The notes below the pieces were generated by a model. That model saw only the letters and a program-made list of their open reading frames with translations, did no database searches and was not told where the DNA came from. This document shows, in pieces, positions 11,385-21,342 of a stretch of 64,000 bases of DNA; within the stretch, counting starts at the first letter, position 1; each line of letters begins with the position of its first letter. The stretch spans positions 1 to 64,000 of the forward strand of contig JAJDOG010000024.1 of the NCBI GenBank assembly GCA_022340285.1, read 5' to 3'. This DNA is from Betaproteobacteria bacterium. GTDB taxonomy: Bacteria > Pseudomonadota > Gammaproteobacteria > Burkholderiales > SG8-39. A program made the position numbers and the translations under genes.

Positions 11385-12730
11385 CTGCGCGCACGACCGA
11401 GAAGAAAGTCGCTGCCCCGCGCGCCGGAGCCATCCGGGCATTCTCCTACCAGCCCGGCTTCGGGAATCACCACACAAGCGAGGCGCTCCCGGGCGCGTTG
11501 CCTGTCGGTCGGAATTCACCGCAGAAATGCCCGTATGGCCTCTACGCGGAGCAGCTTTCGGGCACCGCGTTCACTGCGCCGCGGGCAGCCAATCGTCGAA
11601 CCTGGATGTACCGAATTCGGCCGAGCGTGATGCATCAACCGTTCAGGCGGGTCGACGACCGCCTGCTCACCAACGAGTTCGGATCGGTGCCCGCCACGCC
11701 GAATCAGCTGCGCTGGGACCCTTTCCCGATACCTTCGAGCGCCACGGATTTCGTGGACGGACTCGTCACCATGGCCGGCAACGGCGGCCCCGACGCGCAG
11801 AGCGGCTGCGGCATCCACATCTATGCGGCGAATCAGTCGATGACCGATCGGTTCCTGTACGACGCCGACGGCGAGCTGCTCATCGTGCCGCAGCAGGGAC
11901 GCCTGGTCGTCGCGACCGAGCTGGGCGTGCTCGACGCCGAGCCCTGCGAGATCGTCGTGATCCCGCGCGGCGTGCGCTTTCGCGTCGAGCTGCCGGAAGG
12001 CGCGAGCCGAGGGTACGTCTGCGAGAACTTCGGCAGTCCTTTTCGGCTCCCGGATCTCGGGCCGATCGGCTCGAACGGCCTCGCGAACCCGCGCGATTTT
12101 CTTGCTCCCGTGGCCGCGTACGAAGATCGCACGGCGCGATTCGAGCTGGTCGCCAAGTTCATGGGTCACCTTTGGGCCGCCGAAATCGGGCATTCCCCGC
12201 TCGACGTCGTCGCCTGGCACGGCAACCACGTCCCTTACAAGTACGACCTGCGTCGCTTCAACACGATCGGCTCGATCAGCTACGACCACCCCGATCCGTC
12301 GATCTTCCTCGTGCTGCAATCCGTCAGCGACACGCCGGGTGTGGACAGCATCGACTTCGTGATCTTCCCGCCGCGCTGGCTCGTCATGCAGAACACGTTC
12401 CGGCCGCCGTGGTTCCACCGGAACATCGCCGCGGAGTTCATGGGCCTGATTCAGGGTGTGTACGACGCGAAAGCACAGGGCTTCCTGCCAGGTGGAGCCA
12501 GCCTGCATAACTGCATGAGCGGGCACGGCCCCGATGCGGAAACGTTCGAGCGCGCCTCCAATGCCGACCTCGCGAATCCCGACGTCATCAAGGACACGAT
12601 GGCGTTCATGTTCGAGACCCGCCTGGCGATCCGACCGACGCGCTACGCGCTGGAAGCCGCCGAGCTGCAGGCCGACTATTACCAATGCTGGCAGGGGCTG
12701 AAGAAGCACTTCGACCCCCGCAAGCCCTGA
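11381..12730 (+). CDS. hmgA: Homogentisate 1,2-dioxygenase
   Basis: [84 protein letters not shown]; 4-nt overlap with the upstream gene. Confidence 0.97.
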   Translation: MTARTTEKKVAAPRAGAIRAFSYQPGFGNHHTSEALPGALPVGRNSPQKCPYGLYAEQLSGTAFTAPRAANRRTWMYRIRPSVMHQPFRRVDDRLLTNEFGSVPATPNQLRWDPFPIPSSATDFVDGLVTMAGNGGPDAQSGCGIHIYAANQSMTDRFLYDADGELLIVPQQGRLVVATELGVLDAEPCEIVVIPRGVRFRVELPEGASRGYVCENFGSPFRLPDLGPIGSNGLANPRDFLAPVAAYEDRTARFELVAKFMGHLWAAEIGHSPLDVVAWHGNHVPYKYDLRRFNTIGSISYDHPDPSIFLVLQSVSDTPGVDSIDFVIFPPRWLVMQNTFRPPWFHRNIAAEFMGLIQGVYDAKAQGFLPGGASLHNCMSGHGPDAETFERASNADLANPDVIKDTMAFMFETRLAIRPTRYALEAAELQADYYQCWQGLKKHFDPRKP

Positions 12731-12745
12731 AATCCCGGACCCTGG

Positions 12746-13738
12746 ATGAAGCTCGGCACGCTCAAGGATGGGACGCGCGACGGCAGCCTCGTGGTCGTCT
12801 CGCGCAACCTCAAAATGGCGCAGATAGCGGATGACATCGCGCCGACCCTGCAAGCCGCGCTCGACGACTGGAGCTTTCACGCGCCCCGGCTGCGGGCGCT
12901 CAGCGATGAGCTTAATGCGAATCCCTCGCCGCGAGCATTCGAGCCTGACTTCGCGAGCTTCGCCGCGCCGCTCCCACGCGCGTTTCAGTGGGCCGACGGG
13001 TCGGCCTACGTGAATCACGTCGAGCTGGTGAGAAAGGCGCGCGGCGCCAAGATGCCGAAGTCGTTCTGGACCGATCCGCTCATGTATCAGGGCGGGTCGG
13101 ACGCATTCATCGGCCCGTGCGACAGCATTCTGGCCGAATCCGAGGACTGGGGAATAGATCTCGAGGGCGAGGTCGCGGTGATCGTCGATGACGTGCCGAG
13201 CGGCGTCACCGCGAAGAATGCGGGAGGCCACGTCATGCTCGTCACGCTCGTGAACGATGTCTCGCTGCGAAATCTCATCCCGAAAGAGCTCGAGAAGGGA
13301 TTCGGCTTCTTCCAGTCGAAACCTTCTAGCGCGTTCGCCCCGGTCGCCGTCACGCTCGACGAGCTCGGCGACGCGTGGGACGGCGGGAAGCTGAACCTGC
13401 CCCTCGTGGTGCACGTCAATGGCGAGCTGCTGGGGAGACCGAATGCCGGCGTAGACATGACTTTCGAATTTCCGAAGCTGATCGCCCATGCCGCGAAGAC
13501 CCGCCCGCTCGGGGCAGGCGCGATCATCGGCTCCGGAACCGTCTCCAACAAGAATCGCGACGCCGGCCCGGCCTGCATTGCCGAGCTGCGCATGATCGAG
13601 ACCATCGAGTCGGGAGCGGCCAAGACCCCGTACCTGCGCTTCGGCGACCGTGTCCGGATCGAGATGCTCGACGGCGCGGGCAGCTCGATATTCGGCGCAA
13701 TCGACCAGCAGGTCGCGAAATACAGCGCTCCCAAGTAA
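12746..13738 (+). CDS. Fumarylacetoacetate hydrolase family protein (fumarylacetoacetase)
   Basis: MKLGTLKDGTRDGSLVVVSRNL; DWGIDLEGEVAVIVDDV; LVNDVSLRNLIPKELEKGFGFFQSKPSSAFAPVAVT; adjacent to hmgA. Confidence 0.92.
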   Translation: MKLGTLKDGTRDGSLVVVSRNLKMAQIADDIAPTLQAALDDWSFHAPRLRALSDELNANPSPRAFEPDFASFAAPLPRAFQWADGSAYVNHVELVRKARGAKMPKSFWTDPLMYQGGSDAFIGPCDSILAESEDWGIDLEGEVAVIVDDVPSGVTAKNAGGHVMLVTLVNDVSLRNLIPKELEKGFGFFQSKPSSAFAPVAVTLDELGDAWDGGKLNLPLVVHVNGELLGRPNAGVDMTFEFPKLIAHAAKTRPLGAGAIIGSGTVSNKNRDAGPACIAELRMIETIESGAAKTPYLRFGDRVRIEMLDGAGSSIFGAIDQQVAKYSAPK

Positions 13739-13766
13739 GCAACAAGACGATTTGCGCGCCGGTGCC

Positions 13767-14987
13767 GTGAAACTGCCGCCTGCCCACATCGGGGTGGCGA
13801 TCATGATCGCGGTGGGGTTTGCTCTGCTGCCGGCCTCGACGGATCTGTTTCTCGCGTCGTTGCCCGGCATCCGGGCCTACTTCGGCGTGAGCGTCTCGCA
13901 GGCGCAGCTGACGCTGTCGGTGTTCCTCGCCGGATTTGCGATTTCGCAACTCGTCTACGGCCCGCTCTCCGACCGGTTCGGGCGCCGACCGGTGCTGCTC
14001 GCGGGGGTGATCATTTACGTCGCCGCGACCGTCGTGTGCGTCGGCGCACAATCGATGCAGGGGTTGATTGCGGCACGCTTTTTTCAGGCAGTGGGCGCCT
14101 GCTCCGGTGCCGTCATCGGGCGTGCGATCATCCGCGATGCCTACGGCGCCACCGGTTCGGCGCGCATGCTCGGCTACATCACTGCGGGCACCGCAGCGAC
14201 GCCGGTATTCGGGCCCATGATCGGAAGCCTGCTCACCGTGTCGTTCGGCTGGCGCGCCAATTTCGTGCTGCTCGCCCTCGTGAGCGCAGCGCTGCTCGTC
14301 GCGGTGGCCCTGCGGCTCCCCGAATCGAACCTGGAACGCGACCCGCATGCCACGGCCCCCCGGCACCTTCTCGCGAACTACGCCGCGATCCTGCGCAACC
14401 GGCAGTTCGTGGGCTATGCGTTGTGCGTCGCCTTCAGCTACGCAGGCATCTTCTCGTACATTTCCGGCTCGTCTTTCGTGCTGATCGACGTACTCGGCGT
14501 ACCGCCGCAGTACTTCGGCTTCCTGTTCGGCGGTGCCGTCATCTGCTACATCGCGAGCAACATCCTCATCGGCAAGCTGGTGCAGCGCACCGGGGTGGAT
14601 CGCCTGATCGGGATCGGGACGACACTCGCCGTGATCGGCGCATCCGTCATGGCGGCACTTGCGTATGCCCGCGTTCAGACCGTGGCCGCCGTGCTCCTGC
14701 CCATGATGCTCGTCCTCTTCGCGACCGGATTCACCATGCCGGGCTCGACAGCGGGCGCAATCGGACCGTTCTCCCGAATGGCCGGCGCCGCTTCTTCGCT
14801 GGTCGGATTCACCCAGATGGGCGTGGGTGCGCTCGCTGGATTTCTGGTTGGCCGCCTTCACGACGGAACGACCTGGCCAATGGCTGCTTCCATCTGCGTG
14901 ACAAGCTGGCTGCTCCTAGCGAGCTTTCGCCTAGTCGTCCGGCCAAAGCCCGGCACACCCGCTTTCCAGGCTGCACAACGTCCCTAG
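13767..14987 (+). CDS. Bcr/CflA-family MFS drug-resistance transporter (GTG start inferred)
   Basis: FALLPASTDLFLASLPGIRAYFGVSVSQAQLTLSVFLAGFAISQLVYGPLSDRFGRRPVLL. Confidence 0.9.
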   Translation: MKLPPAHIGVAIMIAVGFALLPASTDLFLASLPGIRAYFGVSVSQAQLTLSVFLAGFAISQLVYGPLSDRFGRRPVLLAGVIIYVAATVVCVGAQSMQGLIAARFFQAVGACSGAVIGRAIIRDAYGATGSARMLGYITAGTAATPVFGPMIGSLLTVSFGWRANFVLLALVSAALLVAVALRLPESNLERDPHATAPRHLLANYAAILRNRQFVGYALCVAFSYAGIFSYISGSSFVLIDVLGVPPQYFGFLFGGAVICYIASNILIGKLVQRTGVDRLIGIGTTLAVIGASVMAALAYARVQTVAAVLLPMMLVLFATGFTMPGSTAGAIGPFSRMAGAASSLVGFTQMGVGALAGFLVGRLHDGTTWPMAASICVTSWLLLASFRLVVRPKPGTPAFQAAQRP

Positions 14988-15709
14988 GGTTTTTCTGCCT
15001 GCAGTAATCCATTCGCAGTTCCGTTTTCCGTCACGCGGCGGCACTGGGAAGAGGTGAGCGAGGTGCTCTCCGCCGCGGTCTCCTCGCGCATGAGATTGCC
15101 CGGCAGGTCCGAATGCTCGCCGCTGTCGGCCAGAACGTGGGCAAGCTCGTGAGCCATGACGTTCGCGAGATCGCGCGTTCCCGCGGTGATCCAGACGGTG
15201 TCGGTCATCTCCGGTCGCGATCGACTGTTCGCTCGTCCGATCGCCTCGGCGTCAAATGCAGGCTGGTTGAGCGTGTCGGCGACGAAGAAGACAGCGGGTC
15301 GCGCGAGGCGCACGCGCCGCGCGAGATCGCGGGACACCGGGGTTGCGAGGTAGCGATAGCGCGCCGGGCCATCGAACTCGTAGAGCGCCACGAAGGTCGT
15401 GCGAATTCCGCACTGCGCGAGGATCCGGACTGCACGTTTCGTCGCGTCGAGGATCTGCTCCGACGACCATCCCGCCGCGCGCATCATCGCCATCTCCAGA
15501 CGCAATCGATGGGTGGCCGGCGGGCCGTCGGCCACGTCGAGATCCTGCTTGGTGAGCTTCCAGCTCCCGACGAGCTTCAAAGGCGAATCGGCAGCAGGCG
15601 ATTCGGCAGCGCCCGCCGGTGCGTCTGCCATAAGCGCGACGGCCATGCAACCCGCCAGGACGACCCGGCGCATCGTCTCGATACGAAAGTCGGCATACAA
15701 GAACTTCAT
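14984..15709 (-). CDS. Exported putative zinc metalloprotease-like protein of unknown family
   Basis: N-terminal signal-like MRRVVLAGCMAVALMADAPAGA; MAHELAHVLADSGEHSDLPGNLM (HExxH plus Met-turn-like NLM). Confidence 0.7.
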   Translation of the reverse strand: MKFLYADFRIETMRRVVLAGCMAVALMADAPAGAAESPAADSPLKLVGSWKLTKQDLDVADGPPATHRLRLEMAMMRAAGWSSEQILDATKRAVRILAQCGIRTTFVALYEFDGPARYRYLATPVSRDLARRVRLARPAVFFVADTLNQPAFDAEAIGRANSRSRPEMTDTVWITAGTRDLANVMAHELAHVLADSGEHSDLPGNLMREETAAESTSLTSSQCRRVTENGTANGLLQAEKP

Positions 15710-15779
15710 GGTCGCTTGTCAGTCTATCGCCCTGGCGGGTGAACCGGGCGACCATGGAAACCACCATTAGAATCACGGA

Positions 15780-17603
15780 ATGCACGCGATCCGAAGCGCC
15801 GCCGGGGTGGCTGGCTCGGCGCCGCTGGCGGGCGCTTTGCGCTCTCCCGGTGCCATGGCGTTCGTGCGCGTAGCGCGTTGCGTTCTGCTTTTCCTGCTCA
15901 TCGCCTGTGGGTGCGCGACAGCGCGTGCCGAACTGCCGTATCGAGTCGATCTCGAAGGTCCGGAAGATCTCAAGCGCGTCGTCGAGCCGATACTCGACCT
16001 TCCGCGGTGGCGGGACTACCCGGGAATGACGCCCGAGCTCCTACAGCGCCTTGCGGACGAGGAACGTGACCAGATCCGCGCCGCGGTCGAAACCGAAGGC
16101 TATTTCTCGGCCAAGGTCGAGGCCGAAGTGATCGAAGGCAAGCCCGAGTGGCGGGTGCGACTCGTGATCGAGCCAGGCGAACGGACCCGTATCGCGCATG
16201 TCGAGATCCGCTTCAGCGGCCCCCTGCTGAAGGACCCGGATGCCGAGGAGCGGATGAAGGCGGTGCGCAAGGCCTGGGCGCTTCCGGAAGGAGCCCCCTT
16301 TCGGCAGGCGGACTGGGACATCGCCAAGGCCCAAGCCGTGCGCGCAGTCGCGGCGGTGAAGTACGCCGCTGCCCGGATCGCCTCCAGCGAAGCGCGTGTC
16401 GACCCGAGCAAGGCGCTGGCGACGCTGGACTTGGAGATCGCAAGCGGACCGGTATTCCGGGTCGGAGCGCTTGAAGTGCGCGGTACCAGTCGTTACGACC
16501 CGAAGATCGTCGAGCGCCTGAATCCGCTGCGCCCCGGGGACGAGTATTCGGAGGAGAAAGTGATCCTCTTTCGCCGACGGCTCCTGGAGCTCGGGCATTT
16601 CGCGAGCGCAGAGGTGGCGCTCGACACGGATCCTGCGAAGGCTGATGCGGCGCCGCTGCGCGTGGCGGTGATCGAGGGACGCGCAAAGCGGATCGACGGC
16701 TCGATCGGCTTCACGACCGACACCGGATTCCGGGTGCGCGCAAACTACAGCGACGCGGATCTGCTGGGCGAGGGCTGGCGGTTTCGCGCCGAGCTGCTCT
16801 ATGAACGCGACATTCAGAGCGGCATGGTGAGCGTCGACTCGCAGCCGTTGCCGGGCGGCTCGTGGAACACCGTGACGGTGGGCGCCGAACGGAAGGACAT
16901 CGAAGGCCAGGTCACGGAAACGGGTGCGATCACGGTTGCACGCCAGTGGGGCCTCGAGCGCCTGCCTTCGAGCCTGAGTGCACAATGGCTGCACGAACGG
17001 CAGAGCATCGGCGGCGTCAACAGCGACACGACATGGGCCACGTTTCTCAACTACCGCTACACGTTTCGCAATACCGATGCCGTCGGATCGCCGCGCCGCG
17101 GATATCTGGGAACGCTCAATGCGGGCGTGGCGGTGCCCGGACTCTCGAGCCGCGCTTTCCTGCGTGGCACCGCGAAGCTGAACGGTTTCGTCCCGCTGTC
17201 CCGGGAAGACGATCTGCTGCTGCGCGCGGAGGCTGGGGGCGTGTTCGCCAGCACCCGGACCGGGATACCCTTCGCCTATATGTTTCGGACCGGCGGCGAC
17301 CAGAGCATCCGCGGCTACGCGTTCGAGAGCATCGGTATCGACCTCGGGGGCGCGGTCGCGTCCGCACGCTATCTCGCGCTGGCCAGCGCCGAGGTCACGC
17401 ATTGGTTCACCGACGTGCTCGGCGGAGCGGTCTTCGTGGACGTCGGTGACGCATTCGAGACGGTGGAGAGCTTCGACGCCAAGTGGGGTTACGGCGTGGG
17501 TCTCCGGGTGCGCAGCCCGATCGGGCCGTTCCGTGTCGACGTGGCATACGGTCAGGCGGTGAAACAGTTCCGGCTCCATTTCTCAGTGGGGTTCAGCTTC
17601 TGA
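15780..17603 (+). CDS. tamA: TamA-like outer-membrane autotransporter assembly factor (POTRA + beta-barrel)
   Basis: POTRA-like repeats, then GSIGFTTDTGFRVRANYSDADLLGEGWRF and C-terminal FRLHFSVGFSF; followed directly by tamB; the start could be internal. Confidence 0.88.
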   Translation: MHAIRSAAGVAGSAPLAGALRSPGAMAFVRVARCVLLFLLIACGCATARAELPYRVDLEGPEDLKRVVEPILDLPRWRDYPGMTPELLQRLADEERDQIRAAVETEGYFSAKVEAEVIEGKPEWRVRLVIEPGERTRIAHVEIRFSGPLLKDPDAEERMKAVRKAWALPEGAPFRQADWDIAKAQAVRAVAAVKYAAARIASSEARVDPSKALATLDLEIASGPVFRVGALEVRGTSRYDPKIVERLNPLRPGDEYSEEKVILFRRRLLELGHFASAEVALDTDPAKADAAPLRVAVIEGRAKRIDGSIGFTTDTGFRVRANYSDADLLGEGWRFRAELLYERDIQSGMVSVDSQPLPGGSWNTVTVGAERKDIEGQVTETGAITVARQWGLERLPSSLSAQWLHERQSIGGVNSDTTWATFLNYRYTFRNTDAVGSPRRGYLGTLNAGVAVPGLSSRAFLRGTAKLNGFVPLSREDDLLLRAEAGGVFASTRTGIPFAYMFRTGGDQSIRGYAFESIGIDLGGAVASARYLALASAEVTHWFTDVLGGAVFVDVGDAFETVESFDAKWGYGVGLRVRSPIGPFRVDVAYGQAVKQFRLHFSVGFSF

Positions 17604-20600
17604 TGGCTGAGGAGCGCAAGAAGCGTTACTGGTTGCGCGCGCTGGTCGTCCTCGCGCTGCTCGGCGGAATCCTCGCCGGCGGTCTGGCGTGGCTGGCGTC
17701 GAGTGAAACCGCCTTTGCCTGGGCGCTGGCACGACTCGAGACGATGAGCGGCGGCAGGCTGAAGGTGACGGGCGTGAAGGGTACGCTGTTCGGACCGATA
17801 TCGATCGACAGTATCGAATATGCCGATACTGACCTGCAGGTGCGGGCACGCGAGGTCCGACTCACCTGGTTTCCGTGGGCGCTGCTCGAGGATCGCCTCG
17901 CCTTCGGAACGACGTCGGCACAGCGTGTCTCGCTGCGCGTGCTCCCGACGGAAGGGACCGCGTCGATGCCCACATCCGTTGCGCTGCCCCTGCGCGTGAG
18001 CATCGATCGCGCTGCGGTCGGCGAGATGGAGATCGTGAGCGGCGAGTCCCGGCTCACGTTGCGCGACATCGCCCTGGCTTACGAAGGTGATTCGCGCGCG
18101 CACCACGTTCGCTCGCTGCGGGTCGCGACGGATTGGGGCTCCTTGGAGGCAACTGGCGAACTGAGTACCCGCGATCCATTCGCGCTCACCGCGAACGCGG
18201 TCTTCCGGCAAACGCCGAATCGGGTGGCGAAGCTCGCGCTGTCGGGCACGCTCGAGCGCATCGACGCGAAGTCCGAGGTGGAGCTCGACGACATTCGCGC
18301 GCAAGCCGAAGCGCTATTGCGGCCCTTCGACGCGCTCTGGCTCGAGAAGCTTGATGCCAGCGCGCGGGGCGTCGATCTTGCCCGTCTCGTCGAAGACGCC
18401 CCGGGAAGCGACGTCTCCGTATCGGTGAGCGCCGCCAGCCAAAACGCACAGAGCGTGGCGGGTACGTTGCAGGCGAGCAACGCTACGGCCGGGGCACTGG
18501 ACGAGGGACGCCTTCCCGCACGCGAAGTCCGGGTGGACTTCGTGACCGACCTTCGCACGGCACACCTGGACCCGATCGAGATCGAAATGTCCGGTAGCGG
18601 TCGTTTGACTGGATCGGGCGAGCTGGTCGACAGCCGCGCGACCCTTGCACTCGTCGCGCGAGCGATCAATCTGCAGGGCATTTATGCGCCCTTGCTAGCC
18701 ACCGCGCTCGACGGTCGGATCGACGCCTCGATCGCCGGTTCAGGAGAGATGTTACGTGCGGAACTGACGCAGGGACCGCTCGCGATTCATCTCGATGGCA
18801 CGCGCAGCGGTTCGGAGCTCGTGGTGCGCGAAGCACGTATCACCGCCCGCAGCGGTCGCGTCGAGGCAAGCGGCCGGCTGGCGCTGGATGGCGAAATGCC
18901 GGCGACGGCCGCAGCCACCTTCGTGGGATTCGATCCGTCGGAGTGGGGCAGCTTTCCGGCGGCGAGAGTGAATGGGGAGCTCGCGTTGCAAGGCGCGGTA
19001 GCGAGACGTTCCGGCGAGCTGTCGTTCAAGCTGACGCAAAGCCGGTTGAGAGATGTCAACGTCGCCGGACATGGACGGGCCCGCGTCACCGACGAGCGGA
19101 TCCATTCCGCGGACATGGTGCTGGAAGTCGGCGCGAATCGGTTCTCGGCGCGTGGCGCCTTTGGCGCCGCGGGCGATGTGCTCGCGTTCACCGTCGCCGC
19201 GCCGAAGCTTGTGCAGCTTGATCCGCGCCTGGAAGGCCGCCTGGATGTCTCGGCACGAGCAGGGGGCACTTGGCGCGCACCGCAAGTGAGCTTCACCGCG
19301 AGTGGCGTCGATCTTCGCGCGCAACAGGCCCTCGAGATCGGGGTGCTCGGTGCGAGCGGCGAATTCGAGTGGGTGCCCGGCGGCCCCCTGCAGATCAGTG
19401 CGGAAGCAGACAGCGTCACCGGCCGCGGCCTGACCGCAGACCGGATCACGCTGCACGCGAAAGGCACGCCGGCGCAGCATGCCATCGACGTGGCGGCCAC
19501 CGGAAAGTCGGCGGACTTCACGGCAAGGCTCGTTGGGGGCTGGCGCGCCGGACGCGGCTGGACGGGAACCCTGGCTTCCCTCGAGAATCGCGGTGCCTTG
19601 CCGATCTCGCTCGACTCCGCGTTGCAGCTCGACCTGTCGCCAGGGCGCGTCGTCGCCGGGCCGGCAACCTTGCGGGTCGGCGGCGGACGCGTCGCGCTCG
19701 GCGAGACGCGCGTGACGCCGGGCAATGTCGCGACGAGCGGCGATTTCGACTCGATGCCGGCCGCCCTGCTCGTCGCGCTGGCCGGAGCGGGCGAGTTCGT
19801 CGAATCATCGCTCGTTCTGGGCGGCAGCTGGCGCCTCGCCGCAACGCCGCGCCTGAATGGCAGGATTCGGATCGAGCGCCAGAGCGGCGACCTCGTCTTC
19901 AAGACCGATCCAAAGCTCGCGCTCGGGCTTTCGACGCTCGAGCTCGACGCGGGCTTGAAAGACGAACGCGCGACTGGGCGTCTGGTCGCGCAAGGTAGAG
20001 AGATCCTGCTCGACGTGCAAGGCGAGGCGCTTCCCGTCGGGACCGGCATCGAGGCCGGACTCGCACGCGACTCGCCCATATCGCTGGCGGCGCGGCTCGA
20101 CGTGCCGTCCCTGGCGCCGTTCGCGGCGCTGGTTCGCACGCGCGCGACTTTCGATGGCCGCGTGCGTGCGGATCTCACCGCTACGGGCACCCTGGGCCGT
20201 CCCGTGTGGCAGGGGCTTGTCAACGCAAATCGGGTTCGCATCCAGTCGCCGCCGCTCGGCATCGACTGGCACGATGGCGTGCTGCGCGCCGAGATCTCGG
20301 AAAACGCGGTTCGGGTCAGCGAGCTTTCGATTGCGGGTGGCGAGGGTCGCCTGACCGGTGATGGGCTGATGACGCGATCCGGCGAGGAGCAGACCGGACA
20401 GCTGAGCTGGCGCGCCGAGCGCTTCGCGGCATTGAACCGGCCCGACCGCAATCTGACGCTATCCGGCTCGGGAACGATTGTCGCCGAGGCGAAGCAGCTG
20501 ATGCTGCGCGGATCGCTGCGCGCGGATTCGGGACACTTCGAGTTCGATCCGGGCGACACGCTCGAACTGGGCGACGACGTGGTGGTCGTTGGCCGGACGC

Positions 20601-21337
20601 CTGGGCGAGAATCCGACACGTCCGCCGTGCGTCGGCTCCCGGTGCTGCTCGCGTTCGATCTCGACATGGGGAACAACCTCACCATTCGGGGCGCCGGCCT
20701 CGACGCGCAGCTCGTCGGCCGACTCAATGTGCGCAGCCTTCCTACGGGCCAGGTGCTCGGCGACGGCGTGATCCGGACGCGGCGCGGAGTGTTTCGAGCG
20801 TACGGGCAGCGCCTCGTGATCGAGCGCGGTCGCTTGATCTTCGACGGGCCGATCGAGAATCCGGCGGTCGACATCGCGGCCTGGCGACGCAATCAGGCCG
20901 TCGAAGCGGGCGTCGAGGTCAAGGGGCCGCTGCGCGCGCCGCTCATCCGCGTGGTATCCAACCCGCCGGTCTCCGAGAGCGAGCAGCTCGCGTGGCTGGT
21001 GCTCGGCAGACCTGCCGAATCCGGCGCCCAGGCGGACTATGCGGCGCTTCAAGTCGCTGCCGCGGCCCTGATCGGTGCGGCGAGCGGCAAACAGGAATCG
21101 TTGGCGAACCGTGTGGGTCTCGACGATATCGGCGTCGCGTCGGACCGGGAGGGAAGCCAGGCGGTCACGCTCGGCAAGCGCCTGAGCGATCGGATCTACG
21201 TGTCCTACGAGCAGTCGATCAATGCGGCACTTGCCGTGCTGCGGCTCGAGTATGCCCTGACGCGCCGTCTCTCGGCGCGCGCCGAAACCGGGACGCGCAG
21301 CGGAATGGATCTCTTCTACCGCTATTCGTTCGACTGA
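17603..21337 (+). CDS. tamB: TamB-like translocation/assembly module protein (1244 aa)
   Basis: ATG overlaps the tamA TGA; N-terminal TM anchor; long beta-rich region; C-terminal DUF490-like VVSNPPVSESEQLAWLVLGRPAES and RTRRGVFRAYGQRLVIERGRLIFDGPIENPAVDIAAWR. Confidence 0.92.
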   Translation: MAEERKKRYWLRALVVLALLGGILAGGLAWLASSETAFAWALARLETMSGGRLKVTGVKGTLFGPISIDSIEYADTDLQVRAREVRLTWFPWALLEDRLAFGTTSAQRVSLRVLPTEGTASMPTSVALPLRVSIDRAAVGEMEIVSGESRLTLRDIALAYEGDSRAHHVRSLRVATDWGSLEATGELSTRDPFALTANAVFRQTPNRVAKLALSGTLERIDAKSEVELDDIRAQAEALLRPFDALWLEKLDASARGVDLARLVEDAPGSDVSVSVSAASQNAQSVAGTLQASNATAGALDEGRLPAREVRVDFVTDLRTAHLDPIEIEMSGSGRLTGSGELVDSRATLALVARAINLQGIYAPLLATALDGRIDASIAGSGEMLRAELTQGPLAIHLDGTRSGSELVVREARITARSGRVEASGRLALDGEMPATAAATFVGFDPSEWGSFPAARVNGELALQGAVARRSGELSFKLTQSRLRDVNVAGHGRARVTDERIHSADMVLEVGANRFSARGAFGAAGDVLAFTVAAPKLVQLDPRLEGRLDVSARAGGTWRAPQVSFTASGVDLRAQQALEIGVLGASGEFEWVPGGPLQISAEADSVTGRGLTADRITLHAKGTPAQHAIDVAATGKSADFTARLVGGWRAGRGWTGTLASLENRGALPISLDSALQLDLSPGRVVAGPATLRVGGGRVALGETRVTPGNVATSGDFDSMPAALLVALAGAGEFVESSLVLGGSWRLAATPRLNGRIRIERQSGDLVFKTDPKLALGLSTLELDAGLKDERATGRLVAQGREILLDVQGEALPVGTGIEAGLARDSPISLAARLDVPSLAPFAALVRTRATFDGRVRADLTATGTLGRPVWQGLVNANRVRIQSPPLGIDWHDGVLRAEISENAVRVSELSIAGGEGRLTGDGLMTRSGEEQTGQLSWRAERFAALNRPDRNLTLSGSGTIVAEAKQLMLRGSLRADSGHFEFDPGDTLELGDDVVVVGRTPGRESDTSAVRRLPVLLAFDLDMGNNLTIRGAGLDAQLVGRLNVRSLPTGQVLGDGVIRTRRGVFRAYGQRLVIERGRLIFDGPIENPAVDIAAWRRNQAVEAGVEVKGPLRAPLIRVVSNPPVSESEQLAWLVLGRPAESGAQADYAALQVAAAALIGAASGKQESLANRVGLDDIGVASDREGSQAVTLGKRLSDRIYVSYEQSINAALAVLRLEYALTRRLSARAETGTRSGMDLFYRYSFD

Positions 21338-21342
21338 TCGGT

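Noticed and set aside
11516-13870. 784-aa minus-strand ORF
   Set aside because: Antisense to hmgA and fahA, whose motifs are unambiguous.
18787-20892. 701-aa minus-strand ORF
   Set aside because: Antisense to tamB; Ser/Arg/Pro-rich translation without domains.
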